This document shows, one piece after another, positions 10,246 through 17,498 of a stretch of DNA of 64,000 bases. The stretch covers positions 1,922,001 through 1,986,000 of the forward strand of contig JANQAC010000001.1 of the NCBI GenBank assembly GCA_024707255.1. Direction: 5' to 3'. The notes beneath the pieces are model-generated. The model had not been told where the DNA came from, did no database searches, and saw only the letters and a program-made list of their open reading frames with translations. The translations under genes were made by a program, and so were the position numbers. How positions within the stretch are numbered: position 1 is the first letter of the stretch; every line of letters begins with the position of its first letter. The DNA comes from Asticcacaulis sp. GTDB taxonomy: Bacteria > Pseudomonadota > Alphaproteobacteria > Caulobacterales > Caulobacteraceae.

Positions 10246-10791
10246 ATGACAGACTCAAACTTCCCGAACTGGCATGGCACCACCATCGTGGCCGTGCGCA
10301 AGAACAACAAGACGGTCATCGCCGGCGACGGCCAGGTCTCGATGGGGCCGACCATCGTCAAGGGTGGGGCACGCAAGGTGCGCACGCTTCAGGGCGGCAA
10401 GGTCATTGCCGGGTTCGCCGGCGCCACGGCCGACGCCTTTACCCTGCTGGAACGGCTGGAAGCGAAGCTGGAAATGTATCCCGACCAACTGGCGCGCGCC
10501 TGTGTCGATCTCGCCAAGGACTGGCGGACCGACCGCTATCTGCGTCGGCTGGAAGCCATGCTGCTGGTGGCCGACAAGCATACGGTCCTGACCATCACCG
10601 GCGTCGGCGATGTGCTGGAACCAGAAGATGGCGTGGCCGCCATCGGTTCGGGCGGCGTTTATGCGCTTTCCGCCGCGCGGGCCTTGCTGGATTACGAGCC
10701 CGATGCCGAGGTCATCGCCCGCAAGGCCATGAAAATTGCGTCGTCGATATGTGTATACACGAATGATCATCTGACCATCGAAATTCTATAA
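10246..10791 (+). CDS. hslV: ATP-dependent protease HslVU, peptidase subunit HslV
   Basis: Proteasome-like threonine peptidase of 181 residues that forms a double hexamer and degrades proteins unfolded by HslU. After an 11-residue propeptide the mature chain starts at the catalytic Thr in [10 protein letters not shown] (residues 12-13). GDGQVSMG and [16 protein letters not shown] are family motifs. Its stop overlaps the start of a small membrane-protein gene by one base (TAATG), so it leads a four-gene unit ending in hslU. Confidence 0.97.
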   Translation: MTDSNFPNWHGTTIVAVRKNNKTVIAGDGQVSMGPTIVKGGARKVRTLQGGKVIAGFAGATADAFTLLERLEAKLEMYPDQLARACVDLAKDWRTDRYLRRLEAMLLVADKHTVLTITGVGDVLEPEDGVAAIGSGGVYALSAARALLDYEPDAEVIARKAMKIASSICVYTNDHLTIEIL

Positions 10792-11183
10792 TGAGTGGCA
10801 CGGTCACCATAGAAGAGGCCATTCGCCAAGGTAAAAAGTCAGTATATGGCTTTGGGCGAATGCCGCTGATTTTAAACGCGGCCTTGGCTTTTCTATTTTA
10901 CTGCCTCCAGGGTAGTTTGAATAGCCAGATCGTAAATGTGGCTCTTAACATTTCTTTGGTGACCCTGATACCGGCCTGGATTTTCATGTGGTTGTGGTGG
11001 TCGGTGCAGGTGCCGAAGTGGAAGCTTTGGGCATATGTCAGCGTCAATGACGTTGTTGCATTGAAAATTGCAGCGATCAAAGCTGGGATTATTTGGCCGG
11101 ATAATCATATCTTTGAAAAGACTGAAATCTGTTCCAAAGATATTCGAGAGCAAATTCATCAACTTGAAGGGCGTGTGGGATGA
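10791..11183 (+). CDS. hypothetical two-helix membrane protein inside the hslVU operon
   Basis: A 130-residue protein with two hydrophobic segments (about residues 25-42 and 50-70) followed by a soluble tail of about 60 residues. It is visibly richer in A and T than the genes on either side, which suggests later acquisition. It is coupled by overlap on both sides: TAATG with hslV and ATGA with the acetyltransferase. I do not recognise a family. The position, not the sequence, hints at a link with HslVU or membrane quality control; that is inference only. Confidence 0.7.
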   Translation: MSGTVTIEEAIRQGKKSVYGFGRMPLILNAALAFLFYCLQGSLNSQIVNVALNISLVTLIPAWIFMWLWWSVQVPKWKLWAYVSVNDVVALKIAAIKAGIIWPDNHIFEKTEICSKDIREQIHQLEGRVG

Positions 11184-11650
11184 TCACCTTCCGGCCCCTC
11201 AAAGACAGTGACGCCGGTCTGCTGCTGATCTGGATGTCGTCGCCGCATGTTCAGCCGTTCTGGTCGACGGAAGGCTCGACGCCGGAGGATGAGGTCGAGA
11301 CCGCGCTGGACCTGATCGGCTCGGATGAGGGTGCAGCCTTTATCATCGAACTAAACAGGCGTCCGATCGGCTATATTCAGCATTACGCTTGCGGCCCGGA
11401 TCAACCGGAAGGCGCCTTGGGCATTGACCTGCTGATCGGCGATGTGTCGCTGACCGGCGAAGGTCTGGGTCCGCAAATCCTGTGCCAATTCGGCGATGAC
11501 CTGCTGGCAAAGGGCGCAACCCGGCTGGTGATCGATCCGGCCAGTTCGAATGATCGCGCCATATCGGCTTTCCGCAAGGCCGGCTTTGAAATTTATGAAA
11601 CACGGGACGGCGTCACGCTGATGTCCCGGAACCCGAAACTGAGTGCCTGA
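11180..11650 (+). CDS. GNAT acetyltransferase of the AAC(6')-like type
   Basis: A 156-residue GNAT protein starting [15 protein letters not shown]. The acetyl-CoA binding region is the segment around [19 protein letters not shown], and [14 protein letters not shown] is the usual C-terminal motif. It resembles the aminoglycoside 6'-N-acetyltransferase branch, but chromosomal copies next to hslU are widespread in alphaproteobacteria and need not give resistance. It overlaps the gene before it by 4 bases and ends 2 bases before hslU. Confidence 0.85.
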   Translation: MITFRPLKDSDAGLLLIWMSSPHVQPFWSTEGSTPEDEVETALDLIGSDEGAAFIIELNRRPIGYIQHYACGPDQPEGALGIDLLIGDVSLTGEGLGPQILCQFGDDLLAKGATRLVIDPASSNDRAISAFRKAGFEIYETRDGVTLMSRNPKLSA

Positions 11651-11652
11651 AA

Positions 11653-12949
11653 ATGACAACCTTCTCCCCCCGCGAAATCGTTTCCGAACTTGACCGCCAC
11701 ATCATCGGCCATCACGATGCCAAGAAGGCCGTGGCCGTCGCCCTGCGCAACCGCTGGCGCCGCAAGGCGACCGATGAGAGCATCCGTGACGAGATCACAC
11801 CGAAGAACATCCTGATGATCGGGCCAACGGGTGTCGGTAAGACCGAGATCGCCCGCCGCCCTGGCGAAGCTGGCCCAGGCGCCTTTCATCAAGGTCGAGG
11901 CGACCAAGTTCACCGAGGTCGGTTATGTCGGCCGCGATGTTGACCAGATCGTGCGCGATTTGGTGGAGGCCGCTATGATCATGGTCAAGGACAAGAACCG
12001 CGCTGGCGTGCGCGCCAGGGCTGAGCACAACGCTGAAGAGCGTCTGATCGACGCTTTGGTTGGCGAAAGCGCTGCCGCAGCCACGCGCGACTCGTTCCGC
12101 AAAAAGCTGCGCAATAACGAACTAGATGACAAGGAGATCGAGATTTCTTTGGCCGACAGCGCGCCGGTCGGGATCATGGAAATCCCCGGCCAGCAGGCGG
12201 GCGCCTTCAATCTAAGCGACATGCTGTCGAAGGCTATGGGCGGCCGCAAGAAGACGGTCAAGACGACGGTGAAGGCCGCCATGGCGCCGCTGATCGCCGA
12301 GGAATCCGACAAGCTGCTCGATCAGGAATCGGTCGCCAATGAGGCGCTGAAACTGGCCGAGAACGAGGGTATCGTCTTCCTCGATGAAATCGATAAGGTG
12401 GCCTCTCGCTCGGATCGTGGCGGGGCGGATGTGTCACGCGAGGGCGTGCAGCGCGACCTGCTGCCGCTGATCGAGGGCACGACGGTCTCGACCAAGTATG
12501 GTCCGGTCAAGACCGACCATATCCTCTTTATCGCGTCGGGTGCTTTCCACGTCTCGAAGCCGTCGGACCTGCTGCCGGAATTGCAGGGCCGCCTGCCGAT
12601 CCGCGTCGAGTTGAAGGCCCTGACCCAGGAGGATTTCCGCCGCATCCTGAGCGAGCCTGAAGCCAATCTGATCAAGCAGAACCAGGCCCTGATGGCGACG
12701 GAGGGCGTCACTCTGGTGTTCGATGACAGCGCCATCGCGGTCATGGCCGAGGCGGCCGCGACGGTGAACGCCAAGGTGGAGAATATCGGCGCGCGGCGTT
12801 TGCAGACCGTGATCGAGAAGGTGATGGAGGATATTTCCTTCACCGCGTCCGATATGTCCGGCCAGACGGTGACGATCGATGCCGACTACGTCAGGAAGCG
12901 CTTGGGCGATATCGCCACAGACGCTGATCTGAGCCGCTATATTCTGTAG
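11653..12949 (+). pseudogene. hslU: HslU, ATPase subunit of HslVU, one-base insertion
   Basis: AAA+ unfoldase partner of HslV. The N-terminus ([21 protein letters not shown], residues 4-24) and the Walker A sequence GPTGVGKTE read in one frame. From 11860 the protein continues in the next frame with [30 protein letters not shown], Walker [11 protein letters not shown], and the C-terminal YIL tail that docks into HslV. A single extra C in the run at 11859-11861 (expected EIARRLAKLA) accounts for the break; repaired length is 431 residues. Nothing else is damaged, so I read this as a sequence error, or else the HslVU protease is dead in this strain. Confidence 0.92.
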
Positions 12950-13398
12950 GTTTCCAGCAAGGCCGCACTGGCCTTTTCGCACAGCCGGTAAACCGCTTCG
13001 AAATCTGCCGTGCCGCCATAATAGGGATCGGGCACATTCTTTGTCAGGCCCAGGGCTTCTTCAAGGTAAAGCGCCACTTTCGCCGGCGAGCCTTGCGGTT
13101 GCATGGCGGTGAGGTGGCGGACATTATCGCGGTCGAGGCCCAGAATCAGGTCGAAGCGGTCGAAATCATCGAGATGGATCTGCCGCGCCCGCTGGTCGGA
13201 AATATCGATGCCATGCGCCTGCGCTACAGCGATCGAGCGTCTGTCAGGCAATTCGCCGCTGTGCCAGCCGCCGCAGCCGGCGGAATCGATGGTGAAGCGA
13301 TTGGCCAGTCTTGCCGCCTCGACCTGATGGCGGAAGATACCTTCGGCCAGGGGCGAGCGACAGATATTGCCAAGGCAGACGAACAGAATGGCGGTCAT
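12937..13398 (-). CDS. low-molecular-weight protein-tyrosine phosphatase
   Basis: A 153-residue cytoplasmic phosphatase. The P-loop CLGNICRS holds the nucleophile C8 and R14, and the general acid is D124 in VPDPYYGG. Eukaryote-like low-Mr phosphatases of this kind act on phosphotyrosine in polysaccharide-export kinases or on arsenate, but no kinase gene is adjacent. It converges on hslU, overlapping its end by 13 bases. Confidence 0.93.
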   Translation of the reverse strand: MTAILFVCLGNICRSPLAEGIFRHQVEAARLANRFTIDSAGCGGWHSGELPDRRSIAVAQAHGIDISDQRARQIHLDDFDRFDLILGLDRDNVRHLTAMQPQGSPAKVALYLEEALGLTKNVPDPYYGGTADFEAVYRLCEKASAALLETYRI

Positions 13399-13456
13399 TT
13401 CGGGCTTTCCGGAGAATCGGGCATAAGAGGCTCACATCTACTGTTGAAGCGCGCCG

Positions 13457-14146
13457 ATGAAAACCACCAAGCCTAAAACCGCCAAAAGTCGTAAGGTCGA
13501 TCCGGAACTGATCCGGCAACTGTTCGAGCGTTTCGAGCAGGACAAGCCGGAGCCGAAGACCGAACTGAACTATTCAAATGCCTTTACCCTGGTGACGGCG
13601 GTGGCGCTGTCGGCGCAGGCGACCGATGTGTCGGTCAACAAGGCGACTGGCCCTTTGTTCGCTATCGCCGACAATCCCGCCGACATGCTGGCGCTCGGCG
13701 AAGACAGGCTGATGCGGATGATCAGCTCGATCGGGCTCTACCGCAACAAGGCGAAGAACGTCATGGCCATGTGCCGCATCCTGATAGACCAGTATGGCGG
13801 GCAGGTGCCGATGAACCGCGAGGCCCTGATCAGCCTGCCGGGGGTGGGGAATAAAACGGCCAGTGTCGTGCTCAATGAAATGGATATTGAGCCGGCCATC
13901 GCGGTCGATACCCATGTCTATCGCGTGTCGCACCGGCTCGGCCTGGTCGATGCTAGCGCCAACACGCCGGATAAGGTTGAAAAACAGTTGACGCAGGTCA
14001 TCCCGAAACACTGGCTGACGCGGGCGCATCATTGGCTCATCCTGCATGGTCGCTATGTTTGTGTGGCACGCAAGCCGAAGTGCGACATCTGCATCGTGCG
14101 GGATCTATGCCCCAAGATCGGCGTCGATTTCACACCGCTGGTTTAA
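13457..14146 (+). CDS. nth: endonuclease III
   Basis: Bifunctional DNA glycosylase/AP lyase of 229 residues that removes oxidised pyrimidines. The hairpin LPGVGNKTASVVL contains the catalytic Lys, VDTHVYRVSHRLGLV contains the catalytic Asp, and four cysteines spaced C-x6-C-x2-C-x5-C at the C-terminus bind the 4Fe-4S cluster. The start at 13457 yields a basic N-terminal tail. It is followed by a GC-rich palindromic repeat. Confidence 0.97.
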   Translation: MKTTKPKTAKSRKVDPELIRQLFERFEQDKPEPKTELNYSNAFTLVTAVALSAQATDVSVNKATGPLFAIADNPADMLALGEDRLMRMISSIGLYRNKAKNVMAMCRILIDQYGGQVPMNREALISLPGVGNKTASVVLNEMDIEPAIAVDTHVYRVSHRLGLVDASANTPDKVEKQLTQVIPKHWLTRAHHWLILHGRYVCVARKPKCDICIVRDLCPKIGVDFTPLV

Positions 14147-14152
14147 GAAAGA

Positions 14153-14280
14153 AACCCCACCACCACGCCTCAAGAGAGGCGCGGTCCCCCTCCCCGACAA
14201 GCGGGGAGGTACGACTTTCCTTGATTCTCCCCGCTTGTCGGGGAGGGGAACCATGAGCGAAGCGAATGGTGGTGGGGCTT
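14153..14280. repeat. GC-rich composite palindrome (CCCCACCACC...GGTGGTGGGG), copy 1
   Basis: About 128 bases with outer arms CCCCACCACCA and TGGTGGTGGGG and two inward-facing copies of a CTCCCCGCTTGTCGGGGAG-type palindrome. Related single copies lie at 17378-17450 and 51566-51625, and a diverged copy lies inside the ATP-grasp gene (15222-15270). It sits between convergent nth and a GNAT gene. It has no coding potential of its own and looks like a dispersed non-autonomous element. Confidence 0.75.
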
Positions 14281-14285
14281 CTTAC

Positions 14286-14801
14286 TTAATCCGGCTTAAC
14301 GCGTTCCAGAATAAAGGTCGGCTGGCCATGGAACAGGCATTCGCGCAAGGGCTTATAGCCGTGACGCAGGGCCAGTTTCAACGAGGCCTCATTTTCCGGG
14401 GCGATGGCGCACTGGGTTTTGGGCAGGTTCAGGGTGTGGTCGGCATAGGTCAGCGCCGCCTTGAGTGCTTCCGACGCATAGCCCTGGCCATGAAAGGCAC
14501 TATCAAACACCCAGCCGGTCTCATAGGCATCGAGCGGCGGATCGATGGCGCGCTTATAGTCGAAAATACCCATGACGCCGATATGCTGGTCTGTTTCCTT
14601 TAGCCGCACCGACCAGGTGCCAAAGCCGAAAACCTGCCAATGGCCGATATCGCGCAGCAGCCGCAGCCAGACGGTCTCGCGGTCCATCGGCTGGCCGGTA
14701 ATATGGCGGTAGACCGGTTCCTGCGACCACAGGGCGTGCTGGGCGTCGAGATCGCTGGCGGCCAGCGGCTTGAGGATCAGGCGTTCGGTTTCAATGAACA
14801 T
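14286..14801 (-). CDS. GNAT acetyltransferase (RimJ/RimL type)
   Basis: A 171-residue acetyltransferase of the RimJ/RimL branch: FIETERLILKPLAASDLDA at the N-terminus, ETGWVFDSAFHGQGYASEAL for the CoA-binding turn, and NEASLKLALRHGYKPL near the C-terminus. Ribosomal protein or small-molecule acetylation is possible; the substrate is unknown. Its start overlaps the end of the upstream ATP-grasp gene by 11 bases, so the two are probably co-transcribed. Confidence 0.9.
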   Translation of the reverse strand: MFIETERLILKPLAASDLDAQHALWSQEPVYRHITGQPMDRETVWLRLLRDIGHWQVFGFGTWSVRLKETDQHIGVMGIFDYKRAIDPPLDAYETGWVFDSAFHGQGYASEALKAALTYADHTLNLPKTQCAIAPENEASLKLALRHGYKPLRECLFHGQPTFILERVKPD

Positions 14802-15735
14802 GGTCGGAACTGCCGCAGCCGCAGACCATCATCGCCGCCTCGACGGCATCCTTGAAGCGCATGGCGGCTTCCGGATCGTAGGCCAGGTACAGGTCGGGCT
14901 CGATCAGCTCCAGTTCCATCAGGCAGAAGCCGCCATCAGGCGCGCGCACCATATCGACGCGGGCATAGAGCAGGCGGTCGCGGCCGATGAAATCGATGGC
15001 CGATTGCGCCAAGGCCAGGGCTTCCGGTGGCGGCGTCAATACGCGCAGGTGAGCATCATAATCGGGCTGCGAACGGAAGTCGCCGGATTTCGGCGTCTTC
15101 AGCACAGCATGGGAAAACTGGCCGACGAAATAGAGCAGGGACCATTCGCCTTCCGACTGGATGGCCGGCATGAAGGGCTGGATCATCGCCGGGCCGACCG
15201 GCGGCGTGGCTGTGGTGATAGCCCCCTCCACCACTTTGTGGTCCCCCTCCCCCGCTGCGCAGGGGAGGATGTCGCCTTCCCAGATCAGGGTATTCTTGGC
15301 GCCGGCGGAAATGGCTGGTTTAAGCACCAGCGCCCTCTGGCCGAAATCGGCACGGGCGCGCGCCACGTCATCGTCCGTCACGCCTTCTGTGAAGAGGGTC
15401 GGGATAATGCGCACCCCGGCCTCAGCGAGATCGCGCAGATAGCGCTTATCGACATTCCAACTGACGATTTCCGGCGGATTGAAGACGCGGCGCTCGGCCG
15501 CCAGCATGGCCGTCATGGCGCCGATAAAGCTGTTGGGCGCATTGTGGTAACCCCAGGCGACCAAAGGCAGGATCAGATCGTAATCCTCCGCAATCGGCTC
15601 GGACCACGGCTGATCGAAGATTTCGGCGTCGATACCGCTGAGGGCCTCGCGGTAGGCGTCCAGCACATAGGGCCAGCGGCCATGCTGCGACGGATGGTCT
15701 GGATTGGGGGTCAGGATCAAAATACGCTTGCTCAT
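14791..15735 (-). CDS. ATP-grasp ligase of unknown substrate, with an in-frame repeat insertion
   Basis: A 314-residue ATP-grasp protein. It begins MSKRILILTPNPDHPSQ, has the nucleotide-binding stretch ALVLKPAISAGAKNT, the block AMIQPFMPAIQSEGEWSLL and the metal-binding MELELIEPDLYL. The architecture resembles the glutathione-synthetase/DcsG-like group that joins amino acids or related acids, but the product is unknown. Residues about 155-171 are encoded by a copy of the GC-rich intergenic repeat (15222-15270), inserted without breaking the frame just after NTLIWEGD. I chose the ATG at 15735 over one at 15753 because AAAGAG precedes it; far longer readings upstream run into the PfkB gene. Confidence 0.75.
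   Translation of the reverse strand: MSKRILILTPNPDHPSQHGRWPYVLDAYREALSGIDAEIFDQPWSEPIAEDYDLILPLVAWGYHNAPNSFIGAMTAMLAAERRVFNPPEIVSWNVDKRYLRDLAEAGVRIIPTLFTEGVTDDDVARARADFGQRALVLKPAISAGAKNTLIWEGDILPCAAGEGDHKVVEGAITTATPPVGPAMIQPFMPAIQSEGEWSLLYFVGQFSHAVLKTPKSGDFRSQPDYDAHLRVLTPPPEALALAQSAIDFIGRDRLLYARVDMVRAPDGGFCLMELELIEPDLYLAYDPEAAMRFKDAVEAAMMVCGCGSSDHVH
15222..15270. repeat. diverged copy of the GC-rich palindrome inside a coding region
   Basis: The bases CCCCTCCACCACTTTGTGG, then GTCCCCCTCCCCC and GCTGCGCAGGGGAGGA, match the order and composition of the intergenic element at 17378-17450. On the minus strand it is read in frame as part of the ATP-grasp protein. This parallels the Rickettsia palindromic elements that insert into open reading frames. 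Confidence 0.6.
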
Positions 15736-15792
15736 GGACTCTTTATTGATCATTAGGTTACGCCATATCAACTGATTTCTGAGGCCCTGCCC

Positions 15793-16787
15793 ATGACCGT
15801 CGAATATGACATCACCGCCGTTGGACATGCCATTGTCGATGTGCTCGCCCCCTCCGATGATGCCTTTCTGGCCAGGCATGACCTGCACAAGGGCTCGATG
15901 ACCCTGATCGATACGCATCGCGCGCTCAGCCTCTCCGAAGTGATGAATGACAGCGAAATGGCGTCGGGCGGGTCTGCCGGCAATACCATTTCCGGCGCGG
16001 CGTCTTTCGGCGCCAAATGCGCCTATGTCGGCAAGGTGGCGCATGATGCCATGGGTGAGTTCTTCGCTCACGACCTGCGCAAGATGGGCGTCGAATTCCG
16101 TACGCCGGTGCTGCACGATGACCCCACCCCGACCGGTCGCTGCCTGATCAATGTCACGCCCGACGGCCAGCGCACCATGGCCACCTTCCTGGGCGCCGCC
16201 GCTCTGGTCAGCCCGCAGGATCTCGATGAGGACATTATCCGCGCCTCTCAGATCACCTATCTCGAAGGCTATCTCTTCGATACGCCATCCGGCCGCGAAA
16301 CCTTCGCCAAGGCGTCCAGGTGGCGCGCGCTGCCGGCCGCAAGACGGCCATCACGCTTTCGGACGGCTTCGTGGTCAATCGCTGGCGTGAAGACCTGCTG
16401 GCCTTTATCGACCGCCATATTGATATCGTCTTCGCCAATGAAAACGAACTGCTGGCCCTGTTCCAGACCGATGATTTCTTCAAGGCCCTGCGTTACCTGC
16501 GCAGCAAAACCGACCTGGCCTTTGTTACCCGCTCGGAAGAAGGCTCTGTGGTGGCCAAGCTGGATGACACCCATATCATCAAGGCTGCCCCGTGCGCCAA
16601 GGTGGTCGATACCACTGGCGCGGGCGACAGTTACGCAGCGGGCGTGCTGTTCGGCCTGACGCAGGGACTGCATGTCACCACCTGCGCCGAACTGGGCTCG
16701 CTGGCGGCATCGGAGGTGATCGGCCATTATGGCCCGCGCGCACAGGTTTCGCTCAAGGCGTTGGCGACGGACGCGGGGCTGATTTAG
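15793..16787 (+). pseudogene. PfkB-family carbohydrate/adenosine kinase, one-base deletion
   Basis: Sugar/nucleoside kinase of the PfkB family, closest in style to bacterial adenosine kinases. The first frame carries MASGGSAGNTISGAASFG and TGRCLINVTPDGQRTMATF, and ends at EGYLFDTPSGRETFAKAS. The second carries AAGRKTAITLSDGFVV, FANENELLALF and the anion-hole motif VDTTGAGDSYAAGVL with the catalytic Asp. A missing C near 16315-16317 (expected ASQVARAAGRK) explains the break; repaired length is 331 residues, normal for the family. The intact active site argues against real decay. It ends overlapping the convergent smr gene by 4 bases. Confidence 0.88.
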
Positions 16788-17353
16788 CTTCTGCGTTTCA
16801 ACGCCACATAGAGCGCGCCGGTGCCGCCGTGGCGGGCGTGGGCCTGTGAAATGCCGGCGACGATATGGCCGAGCGCCGGATCGGCCAGCCATTCCGGCGC
16901 ATGACGCTTCAATATGCCGTTTTCCGCCATGCCCTTGCCGGTAATGACCAGAACGGCGCGATAATCATTGGCATAGGCCTGCTGCACGAAAGCTTTCAGA
17001 CGGGCCTCGGCGGCAAAGGCGGTCATGCCGTGCAGGTCGAGCCGTGCCTCGATCGGATCGCGTTCGCGGGTGATGCGGCGCTTGCGTTTCGGCTCGATCG
17101 GATCGGGCGCGTGATTGGCGGCGCGGGTGATCTTGAAACCGCTGACGGGTTTCAGCGACTGACCGATCTTGAAGGGTGTCAGAGGCGCCGGCGCAGGCTT
17201 GGCGGCGGTCATTTCACCCGGCATATCGGCGATTTTTACGGTCTCGGTCTGCGATTCGGGTTCGGGCTTTTTCACAGGCTTGTGCGGGCGAACGGTCGCC
17301 GTCACCAGCGCCCACAGCCGCAAATCCTCCGCCTTGAAACCGAACCGTGCCAT
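16784..17353 (-). CDS. Smr domain protein (MutS2-type small MutS-related nuclease domain)
   Basis: A 189-residue protein with a basic, Pro/Lys-rich N-terminal half and a C-terminal Smr domain: LDLHGMTAFAAEARLKAFV, then LVITGKGM and GHIVAGISQAHARHGGTGAL. These are the LDLH, TGxG and HGGxGA motifs of the DNA/RNA-nicking Smr fold. Genes of this type often lie near hslVU in alphaproteobacteria. I chose the ATG at 17353 (MARFGFKAEDLRLWAL), since a longer reading would run into the intergenic repeat. It converges on the PfkB kinase gene with a 4-base overlap. Confidence 0.88.
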   Translation of the reverse strand: MARFGFKAEDLRLWALVTATVRPHKPVKKPEPESQTETVKIADMPGEMTAAKPAPAPLTPFKIGQSLKPVSGFKITRAANHAPDPIEPKRKRRITRERDPIEARLDLHGMTAFAAEARLKAFVQQAYANDYRAVLVITGKGMAENGILKRHAPEWLADPALGHIVAGISQAHARHGGTGALYVALKRRS

Positions 17354-17377
17354 CTGCCTGTGCGTAAAAAAGTCAGA

Positions 17378-17450
17378 AACCCCACCACCACATCTCACTC
17401 GCTGCGCTCGCTCGTGCGGTCCCCCTCCCCGACAAGCGGGGAGGTACAAG
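17378..17450. repeat. GC-rich palindromic repeat, copy 2
   Basis: Contains AACCCCACCACCAC, then a palindromic CGCTGCGCTCG stretch, then GGTCCCCCTCCCC with GACAAGCGGGGAGGTAC, the same order as the element after nth. It lies between the smr start and the end of the PAS/coiled-coil gene. Confidence 0.7.
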
Positions 17451-17498
17451 AAGGTGAGGGTATCTTATTGAGAAAAGCGGCCAGAGGCTACCGATTTA

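Noticed and set aside
11180..11650. Acquired aminoglycoside resistance gene
   Set aside because: AAC(6')-like similarity only; it is embedded in the hslVU operon where such GNATs are common core genes.
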